Below are positions 22,547 to 29,246 of a stretch of DNA of 41,873 nt, piece by piece (the first letter of the stretch is position 1; each line of letters starts with the position of its first letter). Below the pieces are notes generated by a model, which had not been told where the DNA came from, searched no databases, and saw nothing but the letters and a program-made list of their open reading frames with translations. Source of the DNA: GWB1-38-13 sp964488535 (GTDB taxonomy: Bacteria > Patescibacteriota > Microgenomatia > UBA8517). Both the position numbers and the translations under genes were made by a program. The stretch is taken from NCBI GenBank assembly GCA_964488535.1, contig CAZAUT010000011.1, positions 1 to 41,873 on the forward strand, read 5' to 3'.

Positions 22547-23410
22547 GTGGAAAACAATTCTTCAGTAAAAGACAAATTCAAAGCCGTGTGGCTTTCGCAC
22601 AGTTCAATGGGCGATTTCTTAAAGTGTCCGCGTTTGTATTATCTGCACAATGTTTACAAAGACATCCGTACAAATCATAAAATCACAATTGTTAACCCCG
22701 CTCTGACTTTGGGAGCTGTCGTTCATTCGGTCATCGAATCACTTTCCGAAATTCCGGTAGATAAAAGGTTTTCCCTGTCTCCTTTAATCAAATTCGAAAA
22801 CGAATGGGGTAAAGTAACAGGTCCTATCGGTGGATTTGAAAACGATCAACAGGAGAAGGAATTTAAACAAAAGGGCCTTGAAATGATCCAAAAAATAAAC
22901 GATGATCCGAAAATTCTCACAAACAAAACCGTCAAACTGAAATCCGAGAATGGACTACCTTATTACTGGTTTTCGGAAAAGGACAATCTGATCCTTTGCG
23001 GTAAGGTTGATTGGGTAGAATATTTACCTGAAAGCGACAGTGTTCATATTATCGATTTCAAAAGCGGAAAATATGAAGAGGGTGATGATTCCCTTCAACT
23101 GCCTATATATTTTCTTTTGGCAAAAAACCTCCAAAGCAGAAAAATAACAAAAGTAAGTTATTGGTATCTTGCAAACGGAAAGGGGTTGGTTAAAAAACCG
23201 CTTCCCGATGAGGAAAAAACGATCGAACAAATTTTGAAAATCGGACAGCGGATGTCCTTGGCAAGAAAACTCAACCATTTCAAATGCGAAAGTGGCGGGT
23301 GCAAACACTGCTATCCGTATGAGCAGATTTTGAAAGGCGGAGGAAAATGGGTCGGGACGGATGAATACAGAAGAGATATTTATACTTTAAAGAAGCCACA
23401 ACCACAGTAG
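22547..23410 (+). CDS. RecB/Cas4-type PD-(D/E)XK nuclease with Fe-S cysteines
   Basis: 287 residues. Nuclease core: 'GAVVH' with His60, 'LCGKVDWVEY' with Asp155, 'VHIIDFKSGK' with Asp170 and Lys172 (D...DxK), and the QLPIY motif with Gln184 (184-188). Cysteines at 27 ('KCPRLYYLH'), 247, 252 and 255 ('CESGGCKHC') match the 4Fe-4S staple of the AddB/Cas4 group. It is thus a probable single- or double-strand DNA exonuclease or endonuclease in DNA repair. No helicase or cas gene is adjacent, so it is not part of AddAB or CRISPR here. GTG start by promoter spacing. Confidence 0.88.
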   Translation: MENNSSVKDKFKAVWLSHSSMGDFLKCPRLYYLHNVYKDIRTNHKITIVNPALTLGAVVHSVIESLSEIPVDKRFSLSPLIKFENEWGKVTGPIGGFENDQQEKEFKQKGLEMIQKINDDPKILTNKTVKLKSENGLPYYWFSEKDNLILCGKVDWVEYLPESDSVHIIDFKSGKYEEGDDSLQLPIYFLLAKNLQSRKITKVSYWYLANGKGLVKKPLPDEEKTIEQILKIGQRMSLARKLNHFKCESGGCKHCYPYEQILKGGGKWVGTDEYRRDIYTLKKPQPQ

Positions 23411-23412
23411 AC

Positions 23413-23466
23413 GTATTAAGTATTATGTATTATGTATTAAGTATTTAGTATTAAGTATTAAGTATA
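23413..23466. repeat. Low-complexity tandem words GTATTAAGTATTATGTATT
   Basis: Degenerate repeats of TATTAAG/TATTATG about 8-9 bases long fill the short gap between the nuclease and traX and run into the last codons of traX. Confidence 0.8.
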
Positions 23467-24146
23467 TTGGCCACAAGGTAAATCAAAACAAAGTGCAGGG
23501 GGTAGAAAAGATAGAAGAACCATTTAACTGCGCATCCCCTTTTGCCGTTATAACTTCCGATAATAATAAGAGAGAGCAAGGAATAGAGTTCAAGAATGTT
23601 AAGAAATGATGTTTTGAAAATCTCACCATATATACTATTTACAATTAAGGGTATGATCAAGAAAATCAAAACCAGGAAAGTATAAGAGACAACGATTTTT
23701 ATCTTCGATTTGTAAAAACGGTAAAAAGACAAAACGCTCAAGACCCCAAAGATGCCGTAGTCGACCTCAAATAAATAAGCAATAAACAGTAAACAGAAAA
23801 CAAGAAATGTCCGTAATACAATACTTTTGTATTTGTTTATGAAAATAATTCCTAAAAGTCCTATTGAAAGCGTAAATAAAATATTGAGTCCCGGATCGAG
23901 TACGCCGTATGCATTAAACAAAAGTTGATATGGGATTTGAGAAATTATTGCCAATAAAAATAAACGGAGTAAATATTTCTTGATATTTTTGGTGTGACAT
24001 GCTCCGTTTGCGATCGCCCATGCAAAAAGCGGGAAAGATAACCGTCCAATTATCCGCAAGTAATCGTTTTCGGGAAAGAAAAAAACGCCGACATGGTCAA
24101 TTGCCATTGTCAGAACGGCAATAATTTTTATCCAAAATAAAGACAT
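23451..24146 (-). CDS. TraX family membrane protein
   Basis: 231 residues with about eight hydrophobic helices. 'IKIIAVLTMAIDHVGVFFFP' with the conserved IDH, followed by 'YLRIIGRLSFPLFAWAIANG' and near the end 'FYLFYPLHFVLIYLV', are the signatures of the TraX family (named after the F-pilin N-acetyltransferase, also a relative of membrane acyltransferases). In non-conjugative bacteria it probably acylates an envelope component; the substrate is unknown. No conjugation genes are nearby. Its last codons are made of the flanking GTATT-type repeat. Confidence 0.88.
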   Translation of the reverse strand: MSLFWIKIIAVLTMAIDHVGVFFFPENDYLRIIGRLSFPLFAWAIANGACHTKNIKKYLLRLFLLAIISQIPYQLLFNAYGVLDPGLNILFTLSIGLLGIIFINKYKSIVLRTFLVFCLLFIAYLFEVDYGIFGVLSVLSFYRFYKSKIKIVVSYTFLVLIFLIIPLIVNSIYGEIFKTSFLNILELYSLLSLIIIGSYNGKRGCAVKWFFYLFYPLHFVLIYLVANILNT

Positions 24147-24412
24147 TGATTGAGATTAGCATAGAGAATAATAATTGTCACCGACCCGAAGGATCAACAT
24201 CTACCCACTCTCACTTACGCTACCCGTCATCCTGAGCACTTCGACCGTTCTCAGTGTAAACTGCGCGAAGGATCTCATCCTTAAGTAGATTCTTCTCCCT
24301 CGATAAACTCGGGGTCAGAATGACAAAGTCATGTTAAGGATTGTGAGTAGTTACAAATTGGCAGTTGGAATGACAATTTGTCCATTTTTAAACAATCTCT
24401 ATTTCCAACTGA
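24147..24412. repeat. Repeat-filled gap upstream of the cupin gene
   Basis: 286 bases without a gene. It includes GTCATCCTGAGC...GCGAAGGATCTCA and CTCGGGGTCAGAATGACAAAG palindromic pieces. It ends with ATTGTGAGTAGTTAC (about 24340-24354), the reverse complement of the terminal sequence of the element at 14842. It therefore looks like a second, longer member of that family. Confidence 0.5.
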
Positions 24413-24418
24413 TATACT
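24413..24418 (+). promoter_or_regulatory. Extended -10 (TGATATACT) of the cupin gene
   Basis: TATACT at 24413-24418 preceded by TGA; the ATG at 24433 is 15 bases after the box, so the leader would be about eight bases. Confidence 0.5.
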
Positions 24419-24432
24419 ATTTAATAATTCAT

Positions 24433-24857
24433 ATGAACAACAAAAATCAAAAATTACATAAATTCACTTTTAACAACACCCCCCCCAAGAAGTAAAATTT
24501 GCAGAAACACTAAACGTTACCAAAGGCGTTGAATGTGACACATACACTTTTGCAGATGACAAATTAAAGGATTTGGGAATAATTAGGATTCAACCAGGGT
24601 ATAAGACACCTTTACAAAAAATTTTAAAAGGAGAAAAAAAAATTGAAGGATATATTTCCGGTAAAGGAAAACTTGTTGTTACCAAAACCGACGGGTCGGA
24701 AAAAACATACGATGTCGATAGTAAAAAAAATAATTTTATGGTCGACGTAAAGATTGGAGAACTTATGCAATGGACAGCAGATCCCAAGTCCGACTTGGTT
24801 GTTTTTGAAATATGTTACCCTCCCTACCAAGATGGGAGATATGAAAATCTTTCATAA
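24433..24857 (+). pseudogene. Small cupin-like protein, frame broken at a C8 tract
   Basis: ATG at 24433 reads MNNKNQKLHKFTFNNTPPKK then stop. From the run of eight Cs (24479-24486) another frame continues without a break: QEVKFAETLNVTKGVECDTY, TFADDKLKDLGIIRIQPGYK and on to ...YPPYQDGRYENLS at 24857. The sum is a cupin-fold protein of about 140 residues ('IIRIQPGYKTPLQKILKGEKKIEGYISGKGKLVV'-type core). One added C (or two removed) restores the frame. It may be a real phase-variable gene, a pseudogene or a sequencing error. A shorter product starting at TTG 24573 has no ribosome binding site. Confidence 0.65.
24479..24486 (+). repeat. Homopolymer C8 inside the cupin gene
   Basis: Eight Cs; nine or six would join the two reading frames. 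Confidence 0.9.
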
Positions 24858-24922
24858 TATTTGTAGCAATTTTACCGAATTTAAGAATATCTGATAACCT
24901 TTCACCAAAATATAAATCAAGA

Positions 24923-24928
24923 TATAAT
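24923..24928 (+). promoter_or_regulatory. -10 box (TATAAT) of the micro-ORF/GNAT transcript
   Basis: TATAAT ends 13 bases before the ATG of the micro-ORF (24942) and about 78 bases before that of the acetyltransferase. Confidence 0.5.
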
Positions 24929-24941
24929 ACTCATTAACTAA

Positions 24942-25010
24942 ATGAATAATGCAATAATTCTTCGTGGTTTATCTAAGTTTCCAGAACTTTTAAATGAGGT
25001 ATTAAAATGA
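24942..25010 (+). CDS. 22-residue micro-ORF translationally coupled to the GNAT gene
   Basis: It reads MNNAIILRGLSKFPELLNEV then LK. The stop TGA overlaps the ATG of the acetyltransferase (ATGA at 25007-25010), so ribosomes finishing it could restart on the downstream gene; a GAGGT ribosome binding site also lies within it. The MNNAIILRGL start resembles the first strand of P-loop kinases (NAIILRGLPGSGKS), so it could be a deletion remnant of such a gene joined to another tail. Either a leader peptide or a fossil. Confidence 0.45.
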   Translation: MNNAIILRGLSKFPELLNEVLK

Positions 25011-25495
25011 ATAAGAGAAAAACCATTTTAAAAAATGTCGTTATCAAAACTCCAATAAACAGCGATTGGAAAATAATTCAGAAACTAAACAATTATGTTT
25101 TCGAAAGTGATAAAGACCACGACGACGACCTTAATATGATGTGGCCTTTTTCAAAAAATGGAATCGATTACTATAAAAAACTTGCCAATGGAAAATATGG
25201 TAAGTGTTTTATTGCATACCTGGGAAAAATCCCGGTTGGATATGTTGCGTTGTCAAAGAAAGATTTTGGGTATCGTAAAAGCAAATATGTTGAAATTGAA
25301 AATATCGGGGTAGTTCCAGAATACAGGTCGCAAGGAATTGGAAAAATACTAATGGAAAAAACTGTTGAGTGGGCAAAAAACCAAAAAGCTACGAAATTAT
25401 ATGTATCCGCCTATTGGGGAAATAAAAAGGCAATAAATTATTACAAGAAAAACGGATTTTATGAAACAGGTGTAGAGTTGGATAAAAAATTATAA
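25007..25495 (+). CDS. GNAT family N-acetyltransferase
   Basis: 162 residues. The acetyl-CoA binding motif A is clear: 'IENIGVVPEYRSQGIGKILM' (V-x-x-x-x-R-x-x-G-I-G-K) followed by 'WAKNQKATKLYVSAYWGNKKAINYYKKNGF', the usual motif B ending in the YxKxGF box. The N-terminal part is variable and should determine the substrate, which I cannot predict. A GAGGT ribosome binding site and overlap with the micro-ORF set the start. The S51 peptidase gene follows after seven bases; the two are likely co-transcribed. Confidence 0.9.
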   Translation: MNKRKTILKNVVIKTPINSDWKIIQKLNNYVFESDKDHDDDLNMMWPFSKNGIDYYKKLANGKYGKCFIAYLGKIPVGYVALSKKDFGYRKSKYVEIENIGVVPEYRSQGIGKILMEKTVEWAKNQKATKLYVSAYWGNKKAINYYKKNGFYETGVELDKKL

Positions 25496-25502
25496 AAAAG
25501 AT

Positions 25503-26129
25503 ATGAAACTGTTTTTGGCGTCGGAAATGAAACATCCGGAAAGTATTGAAAACTTAAAAAAGTTTTTGGGTGGGATTTTTAAGGGAAAAAGTATTTGCTA
25601 TATCCCAACTGCAGCAAACGGAGAAGAACCTTTTGGAAGTTGGAAAAAAAATAGCGCGACATGGAAACTGGCAAATACTTTAGGTGCAAAAGTTACATCC
25701 GTTCAACTAGAGGATTATAAAAATTCCTCCGTTATTGAGAAATTGAAAACCAAAGATGTTCTTTGGTTTGCAGGTGGATATCCCGGATATTTGATGTATT
25801 GGATAAGACGCTGTGAAGTTGATAAAGCATTACCTAAACTATTAAAAAGAAGTGTTTTTGTTGGATCAAGTGCCGGAAGCATGATAACTTCCAAGGCATT
25901 AAGCACTACCGAATGGTATCTTGGTGAGAGAGAACCTGGTGCGAGTGTTATTCCCGGACTCGGACTTGTGAACTTTGAAATATATCCCCATTACGAGGAT
26001 TCAATGCTTCCTCAAATAAAAAGATATTGGAAAAAGGGAAGGTTGTATCTTCTCAAAAACGGTGAGGTTATTACTGTTACTAACGGGAAAGTTGAAGTGT
26101 TGGGAGAGGAAAGAATACTTCAAAAATAA
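25503..26129 (+). CDS. Peptidase S51 family (peptidase E-like) protein
   Basis: 208 residues. It begins 'MKLFLASEMKHPESIENLKK', has 'ICYIPTAANG' (strand 2), 'DVLWFAGGYPGYLMYWIRR', and the nucleophile elbow 'VFVGSSAGSMITS' with Ser123, in place of the GxSAGS serine of peptidase E and cyanophycinase. A His in 'IYPHYED' (His163) is the probable base. Peptidase E cleaves Asp-X dipeptides; whether this protein shares that preference is unknown. It follows the GNAT gene on the same transcript. Confidence 0.88.
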   Translation: MKLFLASEMKHPESIENLKKFLGGIFKGKSICYIPTAANGEEPFGSWKKNSATWKLANTLGAKVTSVQLEDYKNSSVIEKLKTKDVLWFAGGYPGYLMYWIRRCEVDKALPKLLKRSVFVGSSAGSMITSKALSTTEWYLGEREPGASVIPGLGLVNFEIYPHYEDSMLPQIKRYWKKGRLYLLKNGEVITVTNGKVEVLGEERILQK

Positions 26130-26192
26130 TTTTGTATCTCGGACATTATTTTATCCTGCATCATAGTATATTCAATAAAATACAAATATTCG

Positions 26193-26240
26193 ATTGTTTC
26201 AGGCACAACTTAGTCCCGTAGTCTAGACTACGGGACTAAA
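26193..26240. repeat. Palindromic element A (28-bp perfect palindrome plus conserved flank)
   Basis: TTTCAGGCACA is followed by the arm TAGTCCCGTAGTCT and its exact complement (26211-26238). The same flank and palindrome, with a changed but still paired base, occur reverse-complemented at 27241-27287. No T-run follows in either direction, so it is not a standard terminator. Confidence 0.8.
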
Positions 26241-26300
26241 TAACACACAATTAAGTTTAAGGAACTGGATGAAATTTTAGAAAAACGTCATTCCAAAATT

Positions 26301-26339
26301 CACTCCAGAGGTGGAAGATTCCCCACACTCCTGAAGTGT
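26301..26339. repeat. Double-palindrome repeat R1
   Basis: CACTCCAGAGGTG and CACTCCTGAAGTG separated by about 10 bases, followed by TTAAAA. A cleaner copy with both halves perfectly palindromic lies at 28400-28437 in the same orientation. Confidence 0.7.
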
Positions 26340-26378
26340 TAAAAACCTTCGGATTATTATCGACAATACCATTTGAAG

Positions 26379-26384
26379 TATAAT
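26379..26384 (+). promoter_or_regulatory. -10 promoter of the rRNA methyltransferase gene, leaderless
   Basis: TATAAT ends seven bases before the ATG at 26392; no ribosome binding site fits in between. Repeat R1 lies about 40 bases further upstream. Confidence 0.65.
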
Positions 26385-26391
26385 ACCGGTA

Positions 26392-27196
26392 ATGAACTAT
26401 CAAACAAAAAGGCGGTTGATGTCACATAATTTCTTAAAAAATCCCCGATTGGTTCAAAAATTGATCGGGCTTTCAAACATTGGAAAAACCGATATTGTTT
26501 TGGAAATCGGTCCCGGAAAAGGAATCATCACAAAAGAACTGCTCAAAGTTGCCGGCAAAGTTGTTGCAGTTGAAGTGGATGTTTATTTTTACAATTTATT
26601 GAAAAAGGAATTTGGCGGCCTTCAAAATATTACTTTAATAAATAAAAACTTCTTAGATCTTACCCCCCCCCGCCCGACCTTATAAGGTATTTTCCAATAT
26701 CCCCTTTTCCATAACTTCCAACGTTATTAAAAAACTCACCTCCGACAAAAATTTTCAGGAAGGGTATTTGATAGTGCAAAAGGAAGTTACTCAAAAATTC
26801 ATCGGAAAACCGATAAACAGTAAAAACAGCATGCAATCTGTTTTACTAAAACCTTGGTTTGATATAAATGTTGTTTGGAAATTTTCTCCTTGGGATTTTA
26901 CTCCAAAACCCAATGTTGAAATTGTAATGCTTAGAATCGTAAGAAGAGAAACGCCACTACTTCCATGGAGGGACTACTACATTTACCGTGACTTCATCTA
27001 TGTACTGTTTAACGAAAACAAAACAGCAAAGTATGATTTTGACTACGTGCTCCGACTTTTTTATAACCATTCCAAAAATTCCGGTCCGGATGTAAAGAAA
27101 ATATATGCCCTCAAAGCAAGAAAAATAATCCGCCAACAAAATACCATCCACAAGATCCACAGAACAAGAAAGGATAGAAATTGGAGAAGGTTTTAG
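26392..27196 (+). pseudogene. Erm/KsgA-type rRNA adenine dimethyltransferase, frame broken at a C9 tract
   Basis: First part (26392-26685): 'SHNFLKNPRLVQKLI', the SAM motif 'VLEIGPGKGIITKEL' and 'VVAVEVD', all Erm/KsgA signatures. At the run of nine Cs (26663-26671) this frame goes to stop, while the +1 frame continues as 'ARPYKVFSNIPFSITSNVIK' with the N-I-P-F catalytic motif IV, then 'YLIVQKEVTQKFIGKP', and a basic C-terminus 'KIHRTRKDRNWRRF' to 27196. One C fewer would restore about 267 residues. The family methylates adenine N6 in 16S (KsgA) or 23S rRNA A2058 (Erm, giving macrolide resistance); which of these applies here is open. Phase variation, recent inactivation or base-calling error are all possible. 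Confidence 0.75.
26663..26671 (+). repeat. Homopolymer C9 inside the rRNA methyltransferase gene
   Basis: Nine Cs; eight would give a single uninterrupted reading frame (T-P-P-A-R-P-Y-K). Confidence 0.9.
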
Positions 27197-27240
27197 TATT
27201 TTTTTAGAGTATTTTTCCAATACTTAACTAATACAATCAC

Positions 27241-27287
27241 GGTGCCGTAGTATAGACTACGGCACTAAAATGTGCCTGAAATGATTC
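27241..27287. repeat. Palindromic element B, inverted relative to element A
   Basis: GTGCCGTAGTATAGACTACGGCAC, then TAAAATGTGCCTGAAA: the reverse complement of the arrangement at 26193-26240. The arm has GCC where A has CCC, and the opposite arm has GGC in place of GGG, a paired change that keeps the stem. Confidence 0.8.
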
Positions 27288-27354
27288 ATTTTTATATTTA
27301 AAACATTATTATATTTCGAAACTAATAAATTCAGCAAGATTATTTATACTAAAC

Positions 27355-27360
27355 TATAAT
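27355..27360 (+). promoter_or_regulatory. -10 box (TATAAT) of the RNA methyltransferase gene
   Basis: TATAAT ends 13 bases before the ATG at 27374; leader of about seven bases. Confidence 0.5.
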
Positions 27361-27373
27361 ATATTAAGAAAGC

Positions 27374-28384
27374 ATGAATTTGTATGCCTCGACGTGTATC
27401 AGTGGTTTGGAAAATCCGGTATCCGATTTTTTGAAAGAAGATATTTCCGATTTGGTGATTGAGAATATTTATGATGGATTGATTATTTACAATACCCCCG
27501 CATCAACTGACAAAATTCAAAATCTCCGATTCATTAATAACACATTTTTTATTCTGAAAATCATTCGTCAAAAAGATTTATCTTTTAGCGAATTGACTCG
27601 TCAAATAATTAAGGATGGAAAGATTTATGACATCCCGAAAGAAATCACAAAAGGCGCAAAAAACTTCCGTATCGTAATTTCAAAAGAAAATGCATTAACG
27701 AAAATTGATAACCATTATTTAATAAAAATTGAAAATTACTTCTCCGTTTTACTCAAGTTAAAAATTCATCGGGCAAACCCTGACCTTGAAATTTGGATAA
27801 TTATAAGAAGCGAAGGATTCACGTTTATCGGTATCAGGATATCTAAACATGCAAATTATGAGAAGGTACTTCACAAAGGTGAACTACACCCACAAATAGC
27901 CAACATAATGTGCAGAATGGCAAATATCCACCCAACCGATACAGTTCTTGACCCATTTGCGGGTTACGGTGCTATACCTTTGGAGTGCGCAAATCATTTT
28001 AATGCGGCGAAAATATTTGCCGGAGAGAAAGATAAACAAGTATATTTTTTATTGAAAGAAAAACTTTTAAAAACAGGTGTTGTTGTCGGAAAATGGGATG
28101 GACTAAATAACAATTCTTTTACGAACGGATCCATTGATAAAATAATCACCGACCCGCCGTGGGGACAGTTTCGGGAAATTTCAGAAATTAATACTTTTTA
28201 TAGACAGATGCTTACTGAATCTGAAAGATTATTGAAACCCAGCGGGTTGGCAGTGGTTCTAACCGCCCAAAAGGGTGTTCTTGTTGAACAACTAAAGTCG
28301 GTTCCAAATCTTACGTTGAACAACAGATATGACATTTTACTTTCCGGCAAAAAAGCAGGGGTGTTTTTGATTAAAAAAGAATAA
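27374..28384 (+). CDS. Trm11/Trm14/RlmL-like RNA methyltransferase
   Basis: 336 residues. The N-terminal half (1 to about 165) is a divergent RNA-binding region in the place of a THUMP domain. It is followed by 'ELHPQIANIMCRMANI' and the SAM motif DPFAGYGAIPLE (193-204). The catalytic motif IV is TDPPWG (259-264), typical of N2-guanine or N6-adenine methylation of RNA. Closest in layout to archaeal-type tRNA guanine-N2 methyltransferases and UPF0020 proteins. The gene follows the broken Erm/KsgA-type gene, and repeats flank the pair, which suggests a small RNA-modification cassette. Confidence 0.82.
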   Translation: MNLYASTCISGLENPVSDFLKEDISDLVIENIYDGLIIYNTPASTDKIQNLRFINNTFFILKIIRQKDLSFSELTRQIIKDGKIYDIPKEITKGAKNFRIVISKENALTKIDNHYLIKIENYFSVLLKLKIHRANPDLEIWIIIRSEGFTFIGIRISKHANYEKVLHKGELHPQIANIMCRMANIHPTDTVLDPFAGYGAIPLECANHFNAAKIFAGEKDKQVYFLLKEKLLKTGVVVGKWDGLNNNSFTNGSIDKIITDPPWGQFREISEINTFYRQMLTESERLLKPSGLAVVLTAQKGVLVEQLKSVPNLTLNNRYDILLSGKKAGVFLIKKE

Positions 28385-28399
28385 TTGACTGCCACCCCT

Positions 28400-28437
28400 C
28401 ACTCCAGGAGTGAAAGATACCCACACTCCTGGAGTGT
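28400..28437. repeat. Double-palindrome repeat R2
   Basis: CACTCCAGGAGTG (28400-28412) and CACTCCTGGAGTG (28424-28436), each palindromic and also complementary to each other, followed by TAAAAC. Lies between two convergent genes and matches R1 at 26301. It could act as a weak terminator for the convergent genes, but no T-run follows. Confidence 0.75.
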
Positions 28438-28444
28438 AAAACAC

Positions 28445-28894
28445 TTACTCTAACTCGGGTTTGGGATGGCGTCCACCTAACCTTCCTCTTCCCATGTACG
28501 GCATGAGTTTTTCATGATCAATGCCGTTTTCAGTAAACCAATCCCGCATTTCTTCCCGATGGTCAGCCCTTTGAGCCGACTTTTCGGCTTGCCAGTTATT
28601 TAACTTTTCAATCAGTTTACTCTTCTGCTCTTCGGTTATGACTCCATCCGAAACGGCATCGCTTAACGTTTCCACCTGCATTTTTTTTTGATCTTCCCAC
28701 ATTTCCAGCCTGTCTTGTTCAAACACTTCGTTTACCTCACTCTCTTTGAGACCGAATTTTTGGGCAAGTTTAGTAACAATTCTTGGGTAGGTTACGTCTT
28801 CCGCTAATGCCCGTGTCGTTCCGTAAACAGAAGCAATAAGAATAAGAGTTAAAACTACCGACGGAGCAATGTATTTTTTGTTTATTTTAGTCAA
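28445..28894 (-). CDS. Exported DUF2680-like protein
   Basis: 149 residues from TTG at 28894, chosen because GGGGGGTGAT stands at the right distance. A signal peptide or anchor covers about 8-31 ('YIAPSVVLTLILIASVYGTT', then RALA). The mature part is helical and charged: 'IVTKLAQKFGLKESEVNEVF', 'AVSDGVITEEQKSKLIEKL', a pattern I know from DUF2680-type small exported proteins of Gram-positives and CPR bacteria. Function unknown. Downstream is repeat R2 and the convergent methyltransferase. Confidence 0.7.
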   Translation of the reverse strand: MTKINKKYIAPSVVLTLILIASVYGTTRALAEDVTYPRIVTKLAQKFGLKESEVNEVFEQDRLEMWEDQKKMQVETLSDAVSDGVITEEQKSKLIEKLNNWQAEKSAQRADHREEMRDWFTENGIDHEKLMPYMGRGRLGGRHPKPELE

Positions 28895-29233
28895 AATTTA
28901 TCACCCCCCTTCGCCCTCCGTAGCTTTAGCGAAGGAGGGACCCGTTAACGTAAATCGGTTGCAAGTAAAAAAATCTACTTTCTTTGGGTTCGGGGGGCAA
29001 AGCCCCCTCTCTTTACATAATCCGAATAATCCCAATCTGCGAATAAATTCGAATATTTTGATTCAATAATCCACAATTGGTACATATTTATGTCATTTGC
29101 ATTATTTGCATTATTCGGATATTTTCACTCTATCTTCTCTACCTGAAAAATAACTTAAAAAATTAATTCTGGTGTCATTTAATTTGTATAGATTCCCGCC
29201 CGCGCGGGAATGACAATATAGCAAAATTGTGTA
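28895..29233. other. Repeat-rich gap
   Basis: 352 bases lie between the two neighbouring starts. From left to right: CTTCGCCCTCC...GGAGGG (28908-28939), a strong hairpin GGGGGC-AAA-GCCCCC (28993-29007), ATCCGAATAAT and its distant complement ATTATTCGGAT (about 29020 and 29110) with ATTCG/TTTGCATTATT words, and a partial copy of the composite repeat (TAGATTCCCGC/GCGGGAATGACA, 29183-29217). No gene seen. Confidence 0.7.
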
Positions 29234-29239
29234 TATAAT
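29234..29239 (+). promoter_or_regulatory. -10 promoter of the small anchored protein gene, leaderless
   Basis: TATAAT ends seven bases before the ATG at 29247, directly behind a partial composite repeat. Confidence 0.6.
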
Positions 29240-29246
29240 TAAATCA

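Noticed and set aside
23413..23466. Possible CRISPR-like array
   Set aside because: Units are 8-9 bases, degenerate and without spacers; simple-sequence repeat only.
26264..26341. Short plus-strand frame KELDEILEKRHSKIHSRGG upstream of the rRNA methyltransferase
   Set aside because: It has no start codon, and most of it is the double-palindrome repeat R1 read as protein.
28993..29007. GGGGGC-AAA-GCCCCC hairpin as terminator
   Set aside because: No clear T-run follows on either strand, and it lies between two divergently transcribed starts, where a terminator is not expected.
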